From assembly GCA_024803745.1 (NCBI GenBank), contig JANJXV010000129.1:806001-870000 (forward strand): DNA of 64,000 nucleotides. The letters are read 5' to 3'. Below the pieces are notes generated by a model. The model was not told where the DNA came from, did no database searches, and worked only from the letters and a program-made list of their open reading frames with translations. Source of the DNA: Megascapheus bottae (taxonomy: Eukaryota > Chordata > Mammalia > Rodentia > Geomyidae). Of this stretch, positions 47,745 to 59,735 are shown in pieces (position 1 is the first letter of the stretch; each line of letters opens with the position of its first letter). The position numbers and the translations under genes were made by a program.

Positions 47745-48290
47745 CTTATTTTTTGTTTTTTGGGTTTTTTTTGGTGGGTCATAGATCTTGAACTCATCCT
47801 GGGCACTATCCCTGAGCTCTTCAGCTCCAGGCTACCACCTTACCCTGGAGCCAAGCCCCACTTCCAATTTTCTAAAGGTAAATTGGAGATAAGTGTCTCA
47901 GGTCTTTTTGTGCCAGGATGGCTTTAAACCTTGATCCTCAGATCTCAGCCTCCTGAGTATCTAGGATTATAGAAGTGAGCCACCACCCCATCATGCTCAG
48001 CTTTCTGGGTTTTTTTTAAACTCGGTTTAAGCACTGTCCTTCAGCTTTCCTCAAGCCTAGTGATCTTCTACTTGAGCCACAGCACTACTTCTGGTTTTTT
48101 CTGTGTATGTGGTACTGCGGAATTGAAACTTCGTCTTCATACAAGCACTCTACAACTATGCCAAACTCCCAGCCCCTCCACATTAGTTTTTATGATAGAT
48201 CTTTCCATGCATCCAGGATGGCTAGAAATCCTTCTTGAGTTTCCCAAGATCAGGGAGTATAGGTGTGTCCCATCCTGTGTGGCTACATAA
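47745..48290 (-). mobile_element. Two SINEs, antisense
   Basis: 47745-47995 is an antisense composite ('CTTGAACTCATCCTGGGCAC', 'GCCTCCTGAGTATCTAGGATTA'); 48003-48290 is another with 'TGAGCCACAGCACTACTTCTGG' and 'GGAATTGAAACTTCGTCTTCAT'. Confidence 0.8.
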
Positions 48291-49034
48291 CCATTGTTTA
48301 GGGTACAGTTCTCTCTTCATTCTACCCATCTAGAGCAATTTTCATCTTCCATGTATAATCATTAAACATTCAGCTCCTGTTCCTCTCTACTCCATTCTCT
48401 GGAACCATCGTGCTTTTTGGCTCTAAGGGTTTGTTGATCCTTGGAAGCTCTGGAAGGGAAAACATACCCTAGCTCTTCCTTTATGACTGCTGTATTTTTA
48501 GTTTACTGTAATCAAGATTCATCTGTAAAATATAGTAAAATGTTCTTCCTTTTCAATGCATTGTTTTGCATATTTCTATCTTTGGATTATTATTAATAGT
48601 TGTGAATGGATTCTCCACATATTTGTTCTAGTCTCTGCTTTCTCTTCCATTAGGTACAAATCTAGAAATAGAAGTGTTGGACCATATTTCTATGTAATTC
48701 TATATTTAGTACTTTTTTTAGCACTCTCCACGCAATTTTTGATTGTTTTATATTCCTTGCAGAACTATTCCAAAGTTCTACTTCTTCTCACTACCTTCCC
48801 AGTAATAGTTAGACTTTGAAAGTTGTTTTTTGTATGCGTGTGTGTGTGTGTTTGTGTGTGTGTATGTGGATCTTTTTGTTTAAAAGTATATTTATATTAA
48901 TATACTTAAAGTAATGATTTCATTGTAATTTTAATTTTTCTCATGACTGTTAATATTGAACTTCTTTCTACATTTTGAACTACTATTTCTATATATTCTT
49001 TTTAGAAAATCCTCTCCAATCTCCAATTTTTTTC
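48291..49034. other. No gene; short (TG)n at 48836-48868
   Basis: A+T-rich DNA with an interrupted TG dinucleotide tract. No coding signal. Confidence 0.55.
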
Positions 49035-49165
49035 CCTTTTTTTTGTGGGGTAGTGGGGAAAGTCATGGGGCTTGGACCTTGGGCCGTGAGCTCTTTAGTT
49101 TAAGGCTATTGTCCTACCCTGAGTATTGCCCCTCAGTTGTTCTGCTCACAGCTCCCTACCCCTCT
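49035..49165 (-). mobile_element. SINE fragment, antisense
   Basis: 'GGGGCTTGGACCTTGGGCCGTGAGC' after a T-rich tail marks the complement of the tRNA-like half. Confidence 0.6.
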
Positions 49166-49257
49166 TCCCATTATATACAGAACAAAGGTCATCCTCAGTC
49201 TTTTTGAAAAAGTAAAACATACAGTAAATTTGTAGTATAAAACAGCAAGAAATAAAT

Positions 49258-49515
49258 TTCTTGCCAGGTGCAGTGAATTCTACCTGTAATCCTAGCTACT
49301 CAGATATCAGGCTGATATCTAAAGATTTGGTTCAAAGCCAGCCTGGGCATTAGAAAGTCTATGAGACTCTCATCGACAGTTAACCACTAGAATATGGGAA
49401 ATGGCACTGTGGCTTCATAGGTAGGGTGATAGCCTTGAGTTGAAGAGCTCAGGAACAGTGCCCAGGCCCAGAGTTCAAGCCTTACAAATCCCCCAGCCAA
49501 AAAAAAAAGAAAAAA
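49258..49515 (+). mobile_element. SINE, near complete
   Basis: 'GCCAGGTGCAGTGAATTCTACCTGTAATCC' to 'CAGAGTTCAAGCCTTACAA' with A-tail (AAAAAAAAGAAAAAA). Confidence 0.85.
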
Positions 49516-49767
49516 TAGTTTCTTCCCCAAGTGATTATTATGCCAGACATAGAACATTAACATTCTGGGTGTACTTCACAGTATTATTACTTGATACCCT
49601 AAGATTTTGCAATATTTTCTCAGTATCAGCATATGTCATCATATAATGTAGTTCCTTTTCAATGGAATAATTCCATTTATAACCTAAATCTACTCCCCCG
49701 ACTTATTTCTGTCGATACCACAATTGCTCTACCATGATATGCCACAAGCCATTAAACATTTTATGGT

Positions 49768-49965
49768 GGGTAATTGGAAAGGAGTGTCATGGAATTTTAT
49801 GCCAGGCTGGCTTTGAAACCATGGTCCTCAGATCTCAGTCTCCTGAGTAGCTAGGATGACAGGCGTGAGCCACCAACACGTGGCTTGCCTTTTTATTTTT
49901 TTGTGGGTCTTGGGACTTGACGTCTGGGCCTAGGCAACATCCCTAAGCTTTTCAGGTCAATATTT
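49768..49965 (-). mobile_element. SINE, antisense
   Basis: Complement of the B1-like part ('CCTCAGATCTCAGTCTCCTGAGTAGC') then a second antisense half from 49890. Confidence 0.75.
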
Positions 49966-50056
49966 CATGTAAGTCTAAAGATTTAAGTAAAGGAATACAA
50001 TTCCAACAAAAAAAGAATAAAATTCCAGACATGGTGTGTTTATAATTCAGTGCTAA

Positions 50057-50296
<240 letters not shown>

Positions 50297-50539
50297 TAAA
50301 TGAAAGATTCCAGGCCCTGAGAAGTATCATTACTTTCTAAAGAAAACCTAAGGTAATTTTGTACTCATTCTTCAGGATACCTTCAGGATACTTTGACAAC
50401 AGTTCTAAATTATGTTTCCTCTAATGGAGACGACATTCCAAACTTACACAGTAATTGTAAGTGGATAAACCATCCAGAATAGAATATATATCATTATTGG
50501 AAATAGGATCTACAAATCACTAAACAGTGAGTTTATAAT

Positions 50540-50800
50540 GGAAACCTGGCACTAGGTGCAATGTTTCATGCCTGTAATCTTAAAATATTCAGGAGGAAGA
50601 AATCTAAGAATTCTAATTTGAAGCCAGCAATGGCATAAAAATTGCCATGAAACTCTATAACTCCAAGTAACCCCTCAAAAATGTTAGTGGAGTGTCAAGA
50701 GTTTGACTTTGTGGTTGAGTGCTTGCCTAGCATGCATGAAGACCTATGCATGTAAGTGGAGCTGGGACTCAAACTGGTATTTTTCTGGCCTTGAGCAAGA
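50540..50800 (+). mobile_element. SINEs in KRAB intron
   Basis: Decayed B1-like part (50545-50680) followed by an ID-like half (50690-50760, 'TTGACTTTGTGGTTGAGTGCTTGCCTAGCATGC'). Confidence 0.65.
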
Positions 50801-50973
50801 CAGCTAAGTTTATGCCATACAAAATGAATCCAGAGCTGGGGAAAAGTCAACCATGGAGCCAGTGAGAAATGAGAGAAAAAATTTAATAGATAACTTGTGA
50901 GTAGGATGTCTGTGAACTTAAAGCAATGATGACACAGCATAAGCAATAATTCTCTACTGTTTCTAATTTACAG

Positions 50974-51063
50974 GGCCCTGTGTTCCCAAACCTGTATTAA
51001 TTGACAAGCTAGAGCACTGTGCAGAACTCTGGATAGGAAATTCCTCTGACAAGAATATCACAG
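50974..51063 (+). CDS. KRAB-B-like exon
   Basis: Reads G-PCVPKPVLIDKLEHCAELW-IGNSSDKNIT, the typical short exon after KRAB-A (pattern KPxxIxKLExxxELWI). It is 90 bp, slightly shorter than the usual ~96 bp, flanked by a good polypyrimidine/acceptor (TTTCTAATTTACAG) and donor (CACAG/GTGAGT). It joins the KRAB-A exon (split Gly codon) and the finger exon at 53012 in frame. Confidence 0.85.
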
Positions 51064-51214
51064 GTGAGTTAATGCATCTTCATATTGATGTTGGAGCCAG
51101 AGCCCTATTGGTAAGTTCATGTTGAGATGTACTGAGCAATAATATTCTTAGTTACCCTAAATCCTGTGTGGAACCTATGGAATTCTTTGTGAATGAATCA
51201 AGAATCATTTTCTT

Positions 51215-51375
51215 TTCCCAAGACTATGCTTGGTCTCAGGGCCTGAGCATGATCCTTGGGTTTTCTCAAGGATAGCTCTCTACTTCTTGAGTCATAGCAC
51301 CACTTCTGGCTTTTTCTTTGTATGTAGTACCAAGGAACTGAACCAGGTCTTTGTGCATGCTAGCCCAAACCCCCG
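51215..51375 (-). mobile_element. SINE, antisense
   Basis: 'GGTCTCAGGGCCTGAGCATGATCC' and 'GAACTGAACCAGGTCTTTGTGCATGC' are complements of the tRNA-like halves. Confidence 0.75.
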
Positions 51376-51474
51376 GCACCAAGAATCATAGGGTGATATG
51401 ATGAATTCTATGTGGCAGTAGAGTTAAAGTTAGATTTCTCTGTAGAAATCACTGTGAAACAAAATAAAATGGGA

Positions 51475-51705
51475 AAGCCATGAGCCCGTGGCTCATGTCT
51501 GTAATCCTAGCTACTTAGGAGGCTGAGATCTGAGGATCAAGGTTCAAAGACTGACCTATCACAAAAACACCTTAGACTCTTCTCTCCAATGAACCAATAG
51601 AAAATGAGAAGTGGGGTTGAGTCTAAAGACATAGGGCAGTAGCCTTGAGCTGAAGAGCTCAGGAAGAACAGCCAGGTCTAGAATTCAAGTCCCATGACCG
51701 CAAAA
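51475..51705 (+). mobile_element. SINE, near complete
   Basis: 'CCATGAGCCCGTGGCTCATGTCTGTAATCC' to 'GAATTCAAGTCCCATGACCG'; its tail expands into the GAAA repeat. Confidence 0.85.
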
Positions 51706-51706
51706 C

Positions 51707-51762
<56 letters not shown>

Positions 51763-51764
51763 AA
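51706..51764 (+). repeat. (GAAA)n microsatellite at SINE tail
   Basis: About 14 perfect GAAA units. Confidence 0.97.
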
Positions 51765-51889
51765 TATCATTCTTTCATTTCTTTAAAACTAAGACTATAA
51801 ATGATTGAGCAAACAAGGAATAAGTCAGGGCATTATTCTCTGATAAGGATAATATCTTTATGCTGGTAGGAAGAGACTGGTATTCAAAA

Positions 51890-52085
51890 CCAGACGTTTC
51901 CACCAGAAATTGAGCCTAGTGGTAGAGTGCTTGCCTAGCATGCACAAAGACACAGGTTTTATTCCTTATTACAACATACATAGAAAAAGGCAGAAGTAAT
52001 GAATTCATCGGTAGGGTTCTAGTCTTGAGAAAACCCAAGGACAGTGGTTAGGTCCTAAGTTCAAACCCAGGAATGGAAGGAAAAA
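51890..52085 (+). mobile_element. SINE (ID-like dimer)
   Basis: 'TTGAGCCTAGTGGTAGAGTGCTTGCCTAGCATGC' and 'AGTTCAAACCCAGGAATGG', A-rich tail. Confidence 0.8.
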
Positions 52086-52419
52086 AAACAACAAAGTTTC
52101 AATCAACATAAGAAAATTAACTAGACAATGAGCTGGGGATTTTCTGGTCTTCCATGGTTCTGAGGGACAGGAGTGTTAGAAAAGGAATTTTTATAAGACT
52201 TCAAATGGAAAGAAATAAATTTCAAAATTCCCACAAATACCTAAATTGAGACTTTAGTGAGAAGTTGTAACTGAAGGGTTATAGGTGTAAGACCTTACTC
52301 TCAAGAATCGTTCTTGCTTGGATCAAAGGCAAACAGACATATAAACCAAACTTGTGGCCGCTGAATCTAGAAAAAATTCGTGTTCCTCACTTAATGGTTA
52401 ATAAGCAAACAGCATTGAA

Positions 52420-52570
52420 ACTGGGTAAGGTAATCCTATCTGGTACTAAGGACGTGAGACTCTTATCAGTAGTTAACTCTAGAAAACAGGAAGTGGGGCT
52501 GTAGCTCAAGGATAGGGGTTATAGTCTTCTGCTGAAGTGTTCAGGGACAGGGCCGGGGCCTATGAACTAC

Positions 52571-52575
<5 letters not shown>
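52420..52575 (+). mobile_element. SINE, partial
   Basis: Decayed left part and a tRNA-like half ('GGGGCTGTAGCTCAAGGATAGG'), ending in an AAAAG repeat tail. Confidence 0.65.
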
Positions 52576-52601
<26 letters not shown>

Positions 52602-53011
52602 TTTTAAAAAGATGCAAAACAGCACAATATTTAGAGTATTTCTCAAAAATAAAAGAAAGTCAGCTATTCCTCAATGTATAAACAAAACAGTATTTGATAA
52701 AAAACAGCTGCAGGTATGCTATAGATAGTACTCAGCTTAAAACTGTAGCAATACATAAATGGGTAATTTCAATAAATATTTCCTGTGATATAAAAAGAGA
52801 ACTAAAACACAGAAAAACATTATTGATCATTGTAAAATATCATTTTCTTAATAGGTTAGGGAGAAAAGCATATTTTTCTCACAAATCAATTTCCACTTTT
52901 ATATTTTAAAATATCTAACACTTAGGATGGGAAAGTAAAGTCATTATCTTTACAGTAAGGAATATTTGTATCTCATGTATGTTTGTGTCTTTTTTCTATG
53001 ACTCATTTTAG

Positions 53012-54488
53012 ATGTCCAGGTAATGGAAAATGTGTTCAAGACATGCCAGGAAAGTCCACATGAATGTCTTTGTGAAGTAGCAGTTGCAAGTAGTATCGAA
53101 GTGGAGGAAAACGTGAGATTTGCAACAACTTTAAATTTGAGCTCTACACATAATCCAGAGCTGATTAGTAATAACGGTAACAACTTAGGGGTGAGGACTG
53201 AGGAGTTCATAAAGTGTCAGAACATGCTTCTGTCTCCTAAGCCTGATGAGATGCATACTGCATATAGATCTCGTATGTCTCCTGTTCTTAAAAAATCCAT
53301 CGGATATTCAGAGCATTTTATTCATGATTGTGACAGTCCAAAAGATCTGCAGTATCATAATTCTGTTCTCCCTGCCCAAGAAATTCTTCAGGGAGGGAGG
53401 AAAACTGCTAAATGTACTGTGTGATGAAAAATATTGTACTTAACACCGACCATCACTACACATCCGAAAATGTACACAGGAGAGACTCCTCATATATGTA
53501 GTGAATGTGAGAAATCTTTCAGTAATGAAATATGCCTTACAATACCTCAGAGCAAATATCCTGAGATATGTGATGCGTACGTCAAGTGTGAAAATTAATT
53601 TCTGAGAAGTCAGACCTGACGCTCCAACCTCGATCTCCAAGAGAAGACAAACCTTATGAATATGAGGAACGTAATAAAATTTCTGCCCAGAATTCAGCTC
53701 TCAGCACACATCAGAGATCTCACACAGAAGAGAAATCTTATGAATGGGATAAATGTGGGAAGACTTTTAGACTGAAATCATACCTCACTTTGCACCAGAG
53801 AAGACACACAGAAGAGAAACCTTATGAATGTAACAAATGTGAAAAGTCTTTCACCCAGAAGATACACCTTCGAGTTCATCAAATAACAAACACAGGAGAG
53901 AAATCTTATAAGTGTAATGAATGTGGAAAGTCTTTCCAAGGGAAGGGAAAACTTCGTGTTCATCAGAGAATACACACAGGAGTGAAACCTTATGAATGTA
54001 ACCAATGTGTAAAGTCTTTCAGACAGAAATCTTCCCTCAAATTGCATCAAAGAACACACACAGGAGAGAAACCTTATGTGTGCAACAAATGTGGAAAGAC
54101 CTTCAAATGGAAGTCATATCTTGATGGGCATAATAGAACACACACAGGAGAGAAAACTTATGCATGTAGTGAATGCGGAAAGTCTTTCAAATGGAAGGTA
54201 AAACTCCATGTTCATCAGAGAATATACTCAGGAGAAACACCTAATGAGTGTAACATATGTGAAAAGTCCTTCACACAGAAGCCAAACCTCAACATGCATA
54301 AGACAATTCAAACAGGAGAAAAACCTTATGAAGGTAACCGATGTGGAATGTCTTTCAAATGGAAGTCTTCCCTCAAATTGCATCAGAGAACACACACAGG
54401 AGAGAAACTGTACGAGTGCATCAAATGTGGTAAGACCTTCAGATGGAAGTCACATTACAGGAGGCATAACAGAATTCACACATATTAG
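53012..54488 (+). pseudogene. Zinc-finger exon of the KRAB gene, broken before the fingers
   Basis: Acceptor TCATTTTAG (53003-53011) joins the exon in frame. A typical KRAB-ZNF linker follows (NLSSTHNPELISNNGNN, RTEEFIKCQNMLLSPKPDEM), but tandem TGA codons at 53422 and 53425 stop it, and a TAA at 53596 plus a frameshift precede the main finger array. In the array frame nine C2H2 units of 84 bp begin at 53739, 53823, 53907, 53991, 54075, 54159, 54243, 54327 and 54411. Only units 3, 4, 5 and 9 keep all four ligands; unit 1 has Cys to Trp, 2 His to Asn, 6 His to Tyr, 7 His to Gln, 8 Cys to Gly. TGEKP linkers are visible. TAG ends the array at 54486. As it stands the locus could make only a KRAB-plus-linker protein of about 209 residues plus any 5' exon; most likely a decaying KRAB-ZNF pseudogene. 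Confidence 0.85.
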
Positions 54489-55215
54489 AAACCTTAGGAA
54501 TATAACCAAAGTTGAAAGTCTTTCGTGCAGTATTCACCCTTCAGGAAGCGTAAGAGAGTTCACACATATGAGAAGCCTTAGCAATGTAATAAATAGGAAA
54601 GACTTTAGTCTGTGGAAGAAAACTCAGCTTGTGTCACAGAACCAACACAAGATAAAACCCTTAATGAATGTAGCAAATGTTCAGTCTTTTCCCCAGAAGG
54701 CACAAGTCAAGATTTATCACTAAACACCCACAGGATAGAATCCTATGAATAAAATGAAAGGGAATTTTTTTGAAGAACTCATATTTGAGTTTGCATGATA
54801 CCACACAGACACAGGATAAAAATCATATGAATATAAGAATATGAAAAATCCATCATGAACGTATGACTAAGTATAAAATGCACATAGGAGAGAAAAACCT
54901 TATGAATATTACAAATGTGGAAAGTGTTTGACCTGGAAGGCATACTTCTGTGTTCATCACAAACCTGATTCCCATAGAAGAAAAGAAAACTAATGAATAG
55001 AACAAATGTGCAATGACTTTTAATCAGAAGTCAGTCTTCAGTACATTTCAGAACATACACAATAGAGAAATTCTGAGTAATGAAAAACATTTAGCTATAT
55101 ATAGAATCTCTGTATATGGGAGCATTAGGGTAAGTCTTCTAAACAAAGTCAACCTTCAGCAAGCATTAAGAGCACTCACAGAAGAAATAATAGCATGTAG
55201 GAAAACCTTTGTCAG
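54489..55215 (+). pseudogene. Decayed C-terminal zinc fingers / former 3' UTR
   Basis: Finger-like DNA continues out of frame: 'AAACCTTATGAATATTACAAATG...GGAAAGTG' near 54897, 'AGTGTAACAAATG'-type repeats and 'CATGAGAAGCCTTAG' near 54567, with frameshifts and stops. The original protein probably had several more fingers. No clear AATAAA with tail is assigned. Confidence 0.65.
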
Positions 55216-55221
55216 GAACCT

Positions 55222-55398
55222 CTAAAAGCTGACTGTGTGGCTTAGTGGTAGAGTGCTAACCTATCAAGGATGAAGGCCTGGGTTAGATTCCTCAATACTA
55301 CGTGAAAAGAGCAAGCCAGAAGCAGCACTGTGGTTCAAATGGTAGAGTGCTAACCTTGAGCAAAAGTAGCTCAGGCCCTGAGTTCAAGCCTAAGGATT
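55222..55398 (+). mobile_element. SINE (ID-like dimer) ending in GA repeat
   Basis: 'CTGTGTGGCTTAGTGGTAGAGTGCTAACC', 'GGGTTAGATTCCTCAATACTA', then 'GAGTTCAAGCCTAAGGATTGG' immediately before the microsatellite. Confidence 0.8.
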
Positions 55399-55410
55399 GG
55401 AGAGAGAGAG

Positions 55411-55475
<65 letters not shown>

Positions 55476-55680
55476 CACAGAGAGACAGAGAGAGAGAGAC
55501 AGAGAGAGAGAGACAGAGAGAGAGAGACAGAGAGAGACAGAGAGAGAGAGACAGAGAGAGACAGAGAGAGACAGAAAGAGAGAGACAGAAAGAGAGAGAC
55601 AGAAAGAGAGAGAGAAAGAGAGAAAAGAGAGAAACAGGAACTTCTAAATTTTACAGAGATAGAGAAGGAGAGAGAGAAGG
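55399..55680 (+). repeat. (GA)n / (GACAGA)n microsatellite
   Basis: Long GA run then GAGAGACAGA units and AAAGAGAGAGACAG units. The Arg/Glu-alternating open frames across it are repeat artefacts. Confidence 0.97.
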
Positions 55681-55694
55681 AGACAGAAACTAAT

Positions 55695-56600
55695 TTCTAA
55701 ACTTTACAGTCTTTCTATTTCCTTACAAATTCGTCTATGTCATTCTTTCTGACAGAAGCACAGAATTCCATTGTGTAAAAACACCATATTTGATCTACTC
55801 ATCAACTGACGGGCATCTGGGTTGGTTCCATACATTTGTTATAGTAAATAGTGCTGTGATAAATGTTATTGTTCTAGTGAATTTAGTGAGTCCTATCTGG
55901 ACGATTGTCAAGTAGTGAAATTGCTGGATCACAGGGGAGCTCTATGTTTAGTCTTTTTGGGATACTGCCATAGAGCTTTTCATACTGGTTGAACGAGTTT
56001 GCAATCCCACCAGCAGTGTAGTAGTGATCCCTCCTGGCCACATCCCCTCCAGCATACGTTATTAGATTTCTGGATCTTGTCCATTCTAACTGGAGTGAGG
56101 AGGAAAAGGGAAAGAGGAACTGAAACTTTCTCTCCTTACAGATGACATGATTCTGTATTTAAAGAACCCTATAGACTCTACTCCGAAGCTGCTTGAGCTG
56201 ATATAAAACTTTGGTAAGGTAGCAGGGTATAAAATTAACCCTCAATGTCAACTGCCTTCCTATATGCCAAAAAATGAGAGGAATGAGGCAAGAATCAGGA
56301 TAGTAACTCATTTTGCTATCAAAGAAAATAAAATACCTAGGAATTAACTTAGAATGTAAAGCACCTTTTTGATGGAACTATAAACTCTGGAGAAGGAAAT
56401 TAACGCAGAACTGAGGAAATGCAAAAACCTATGCTCCTGGTTTGGAAAAAGTAATATTGTAAAAATGGCAATCTTGATAAGGACTATCTACAAATTCAGT
56501 GCAATATTCATCAATATCCCAATGTCATTCTTTAAAGAAACAGAAGAGGAAATCCAAAATTTCACTTGGAATAATAAAAGACCCCTTATAGTCTGTCTTC
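55695..56600 (-). mobile_element. L1 fragment with internal inversion
   Basis: 55695-56100 is the complement of the ORF2 C-terminal region (matches array L1 about 20700-21110 reversed); 56101-56600 is sense-strand ORF2 (matches about 19410-19905, 'CTTACAGATGACATGATTCTGTATTTAAAG'). Read on the minus strand this is an inverted upstream segment followed by a forward downstream segment, the structure left by twin-primed (5'-inverted) L1 insertion. The 3' UTR is missing; the GA microsatellite abuts it. Confidence 0.85.
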
Positions 56601-57020
56601 TGGCATGATACATAATGTTTAATCTCACCTTCTCCACCAAAATCTCACCTTTCTCATTGAGACATAGGTGGCCCTCTTTACTAGCAGCAAAGGCTCAAAC
56701 GCGCAGTTTCAGGTGTCACCACTGCCTCTGTTACTGGGTAGATCCAACTCTGTCATCGATTCTGAGGTCTGCTCTGGGAGTCTTGGTCACAAGTTGTTCT
56801 GTGGCATCTGCTGCCAGCCTGTGCCTATTTGCTTCCTTTTCCTCCAGCAGCCTACAACAGGGAATGAAGTTCAGGCGCTGATGTTCTCCTTCATATGCAG
56901 GGCAGGATGAGCCCAACCCTCCCACATCTTCCTCTTCTAATTTTTGGGAAAAAAATGTGCTGGCAAAAGTCCTCAGGTGTGGCGCATGGCTGATCCACAC
57001 TTTTAATCCAGGCTGGTCAC
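56601..57020. other. Unrecognised
   Basis: Higher G+C than its surroundings with overlapping open frames on both strands (+ 56615-56881, + 56668-56910, - 56731-57000). None shows a family I know. Possibly remnant of a processed gene copy. Confidence 0.25.
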
Positions 57021-57024
57021 GAGG

Positions 57025-57200
57025 CTGATATCTGAGTATGGAAGTTCCAGGTCACCTAGAACAGGAAAGTCTGATAGATTCTTACTACCAAAAATAAAAA
57101 CAGCTGGGAATGGAATTTGGGCTCAAGTGGTAAAGGGCTAGTCTTGAGTACAAATGCTTAGTGCCCAGGCCCTGAGTTCAGGCTCCAGCACTGCCAAAAA
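57025..57200 (+). mobile_element. SINE, diverged
   Basis: 'GAGGCTGATATCTGAGTATGG' and 'CTGAGTTCAGGCTCCAGCACTGCC' identify the two parts. Confidence 0.7.
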
Positions 57201-57204
57201 CCTC

Positions 57205-57640
57205 ACTTTAGTGAGATTTTAGCTTTATCCATGTAGGCACATCTCACTGGAATCTTTGCTGGTAGAGATAGTCTTCATAATTTTGTCTCAAGGTAAAGGT
57301 CCTCCTGGGGTAGTACACAAAAGGTGTCATGGAGAGAGGAGCCCCACTTGCTCCAGGTTTGAAGATGGCATAGGTCAAGCCAGCATGGAGTTGGCACATC
57401 AGTCTTTTTCCTAGCACCACCTACCAGTGAATGTCAAATGACAGTGATTGTTGTGGGATTGTGTGATTGAAGTGCCCCATTAAGGGCAGTGTAAGCACAT
57501 CCAAACTTGGATACCAGGAATGCTGAAATCTCAAAGCTAAGATTTCTGTTGGCTACAGAAATGCTGGTGTGTCTGTGATTCACTAAAAGTTCAGGTGCAA
57601 AGATTCTGAAGCTTGATGCCATGTGTTTATTCCATTTAGT
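57205..57640 (-). pseudogene. Possible minus-strand processed pseudogene, unidentified
   Basis: The minus strand starts ATG at 57622 and is open for 62 codons (MASSFRIFAPELL... EISAFLVSKFGCAYTALNG), then after a stop continues with coding-like pieces (TPFVYYPRRTFTLRQNYED in another frame, about 57260-57330). The pattern of a stop plus frameshift with readable flanks suggests a decayed coding sequence. I do not recognise the family. Confidence 0.25.
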
Positions 57641-58129
57641 AAAATTATTTTAATGCACTGTATAAGTTAAAACATTTGATAAGAGTCAGGGGTAGGGAAA
57701 ACATTGTCCTTGAATTCAGGTGTCTGGCAGGGTAATGGGGGGGTGTTGGTGGCTGGGACTATGAAGCTGGAGCTGCTATCAAACCATGGATCATGTTCCT
57801 CTTTGTCTGGGAGAAATGACTCCAAAGATGAAATTTGAATGGTGAGGAAAAGATGATGATGTACTCAGGAAATTTCTCCTAAACAAGTGCTCATGTGGAA
57901 GTGGGATGGGGGCTGGGCATGTCTGAGGCAGAGCTTAAGGGGGCTTCTCATGGCGTTGAGAACGTTCCTTGCGACTTCAGGCATGCAGCAGGGTGTTTTA
58001 GATGACCATTGTGAGATGGATGGAATAAGACTGGAGACAAGATGAATGCTGGGATCCTGCAATGCTCTTGCATGAGTGGCTGGTGGCTCACCTGAAAGAA
58101 CTAATTATGTCTAAAAAAGAAATCAGGAA
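57641..58129. other. No recognised feature
   Basis: Unique-looking sequence; no domain or repeat signature. Confidence 0.45.
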
Positions 58130-58370
58130 TTTGTTTTGATTAGATAATACCTGTAATCCGAGGCATATTCAGGATCCTGATCTTAGTATTGTGGTTTAAA
58201 ACCAACCCAGCAAAGGAAAAAATGCATGAGACTCATACTCCCAGTTTAGAGCAAGAACAAAGATTGAAGTAGAGCTGTGGCTCAAGAGCTAGAGTGCTAC
58301 CTTGAGCAAAGAAAAGCTAAGAAAAAGCTCCAGGTCTTGAGTTCAAGGCCAGGAATGAAAGAAGGAAGGT
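58130..58370 (+). mobile_element. SINE, diverged
   Basis: 'ACCTGTAATCCGAGGCATATTC' ... 'GTCTTGAGTTCAAGGCCAGGAATG', followed by an AAGG-rich tail. Confidence 0.75.
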
Positions 58371-59584
58371 AAAAAAGGGAAGTATGTGAGGAAGGGATAT
58401 ATATAAATGAAAGAGAGAAGGAACTAGAAATTTAAAACTAGAGAATATTTAAAAGTCATCAGTCCTTCTAAGAAAAGTGTTGGAGTATGGGTTCTATATG
58501 TGGTGAACTGGAAGCCCAGCAGTGACTTGTTAACCAAAGAGTCACCATGATGAGCAAAGGATAGAAATCTGCATGAGCCTCTTAGCGGATGGAGTCACAG
58601 AAGAGAACCTCAGCTCCCATCCCATAGTTAGAAGTATATAGAGATGGGGAAGTTGGCATCACCTTGATGTCATTGTGTCCATGGAGACTGGAAGCCATGG
58701 CTCTGTGAAAGCACAATGTTCTGGTTACTGAGCTGGGAGGCTGAGGAGAGCCAAGTCCTGGCCATGAAGAAATCAGGGTGGCAGCAGAGCAACTCGGCTG
58801 CAGTGTGTGCCTGCTTGGCTGTTCTTATTCTGTGGTGGATCAGGCTGGAGCGGGTGATAGTAACTGTTTTGTGGTCACAAGCCCTTCACCAAGAGCTTCC
58901 TCTGGGATCCTCATAAGCTACAGGGTGGCTGGTGGTGGGATGTGTGTGGGGTGGAAGTGACAGAGGGATGGATGCATGGCAAGGTGGGTGAAGAGATGAG
59001 AGGAATGATGAGAGCCCAGTTCATTGGTTTCCAAGGTTAATGGGTGGGAGGTAGAGAGGCATGATGGAGGAATGATGGAGGCAGGGGAAGGTGGTGACAG
59101 AGTGAGGCCATCTGTAGTGCCAGCCTGGCCATCATCTGAAGCCCATAGGCAGCTTCCTGATCCTTCACTTAGTCCTGCTCCTTGTGGAGGGAATGTCACG
59201 TGTACCCAGAGCTAGGGGTGGGGCAATGATAGTAGCACCTGGAAAACCATTGGCCTCTACCTGGGTGAGGGGTGGTTATGGCTCCCATGCTGGGTGGCCT
59301 GATAGCTATGGAACAGATCTCTCCTTAGCTACCACAGTCAGTGGCTGCTCTCCATCTAGGGTTAGGGCACCTGCTCAGCCATCAGGACACCCCATGCCAG
59401 GACAGAGGCCTACAATTCAGATGGCAGCACAGGGGTGAAGATGATCTCACCGTAGCCCTAGTTACATGGCTGCCCCAGCATGCAGGACAGGATGAGCTGG
59501 GGAAGATGTTCTCTGTGTTTTTCCACAGCCTATCCCGGCCTCTTCTTGTGTCTGATTAGACCAAGAGAGTACCAGGTTCCCTCT
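58371..59584. other. Unrecognised, G+C-richer unique DNA
   Basis: No SINE or L1 hallmarks and no long ORF; several overlapping 60-90-codon frames on both strands lack domain character. It may be non-coding unique sequence or old transposon DNA. Confidence 0.4.
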
Positions 59585-59735
59585 CATAGTCCTGGTTCTT
59601 TTTCTTTTACAGTCATGAGGCTTGAACTCAGGTCCTGGGTACTGTCCCTGAGCTCTTTTGCTCAAGGTTGATGCTCTACCATTTGAACCATAGTGCCATT
59701 TCCAGCTTTTCCTTTTCATGTGGATCTCTGATATG
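59585..59735 (-). mobile_element. SINE fragment, antisense
   Basis: 'GAGGCTTGAACTCAGGTCCTGGG' and 'CTCTACCATTTGAACCATAGTGCCA' are complements of the second tRNA-like half. Confidence 0.75.
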
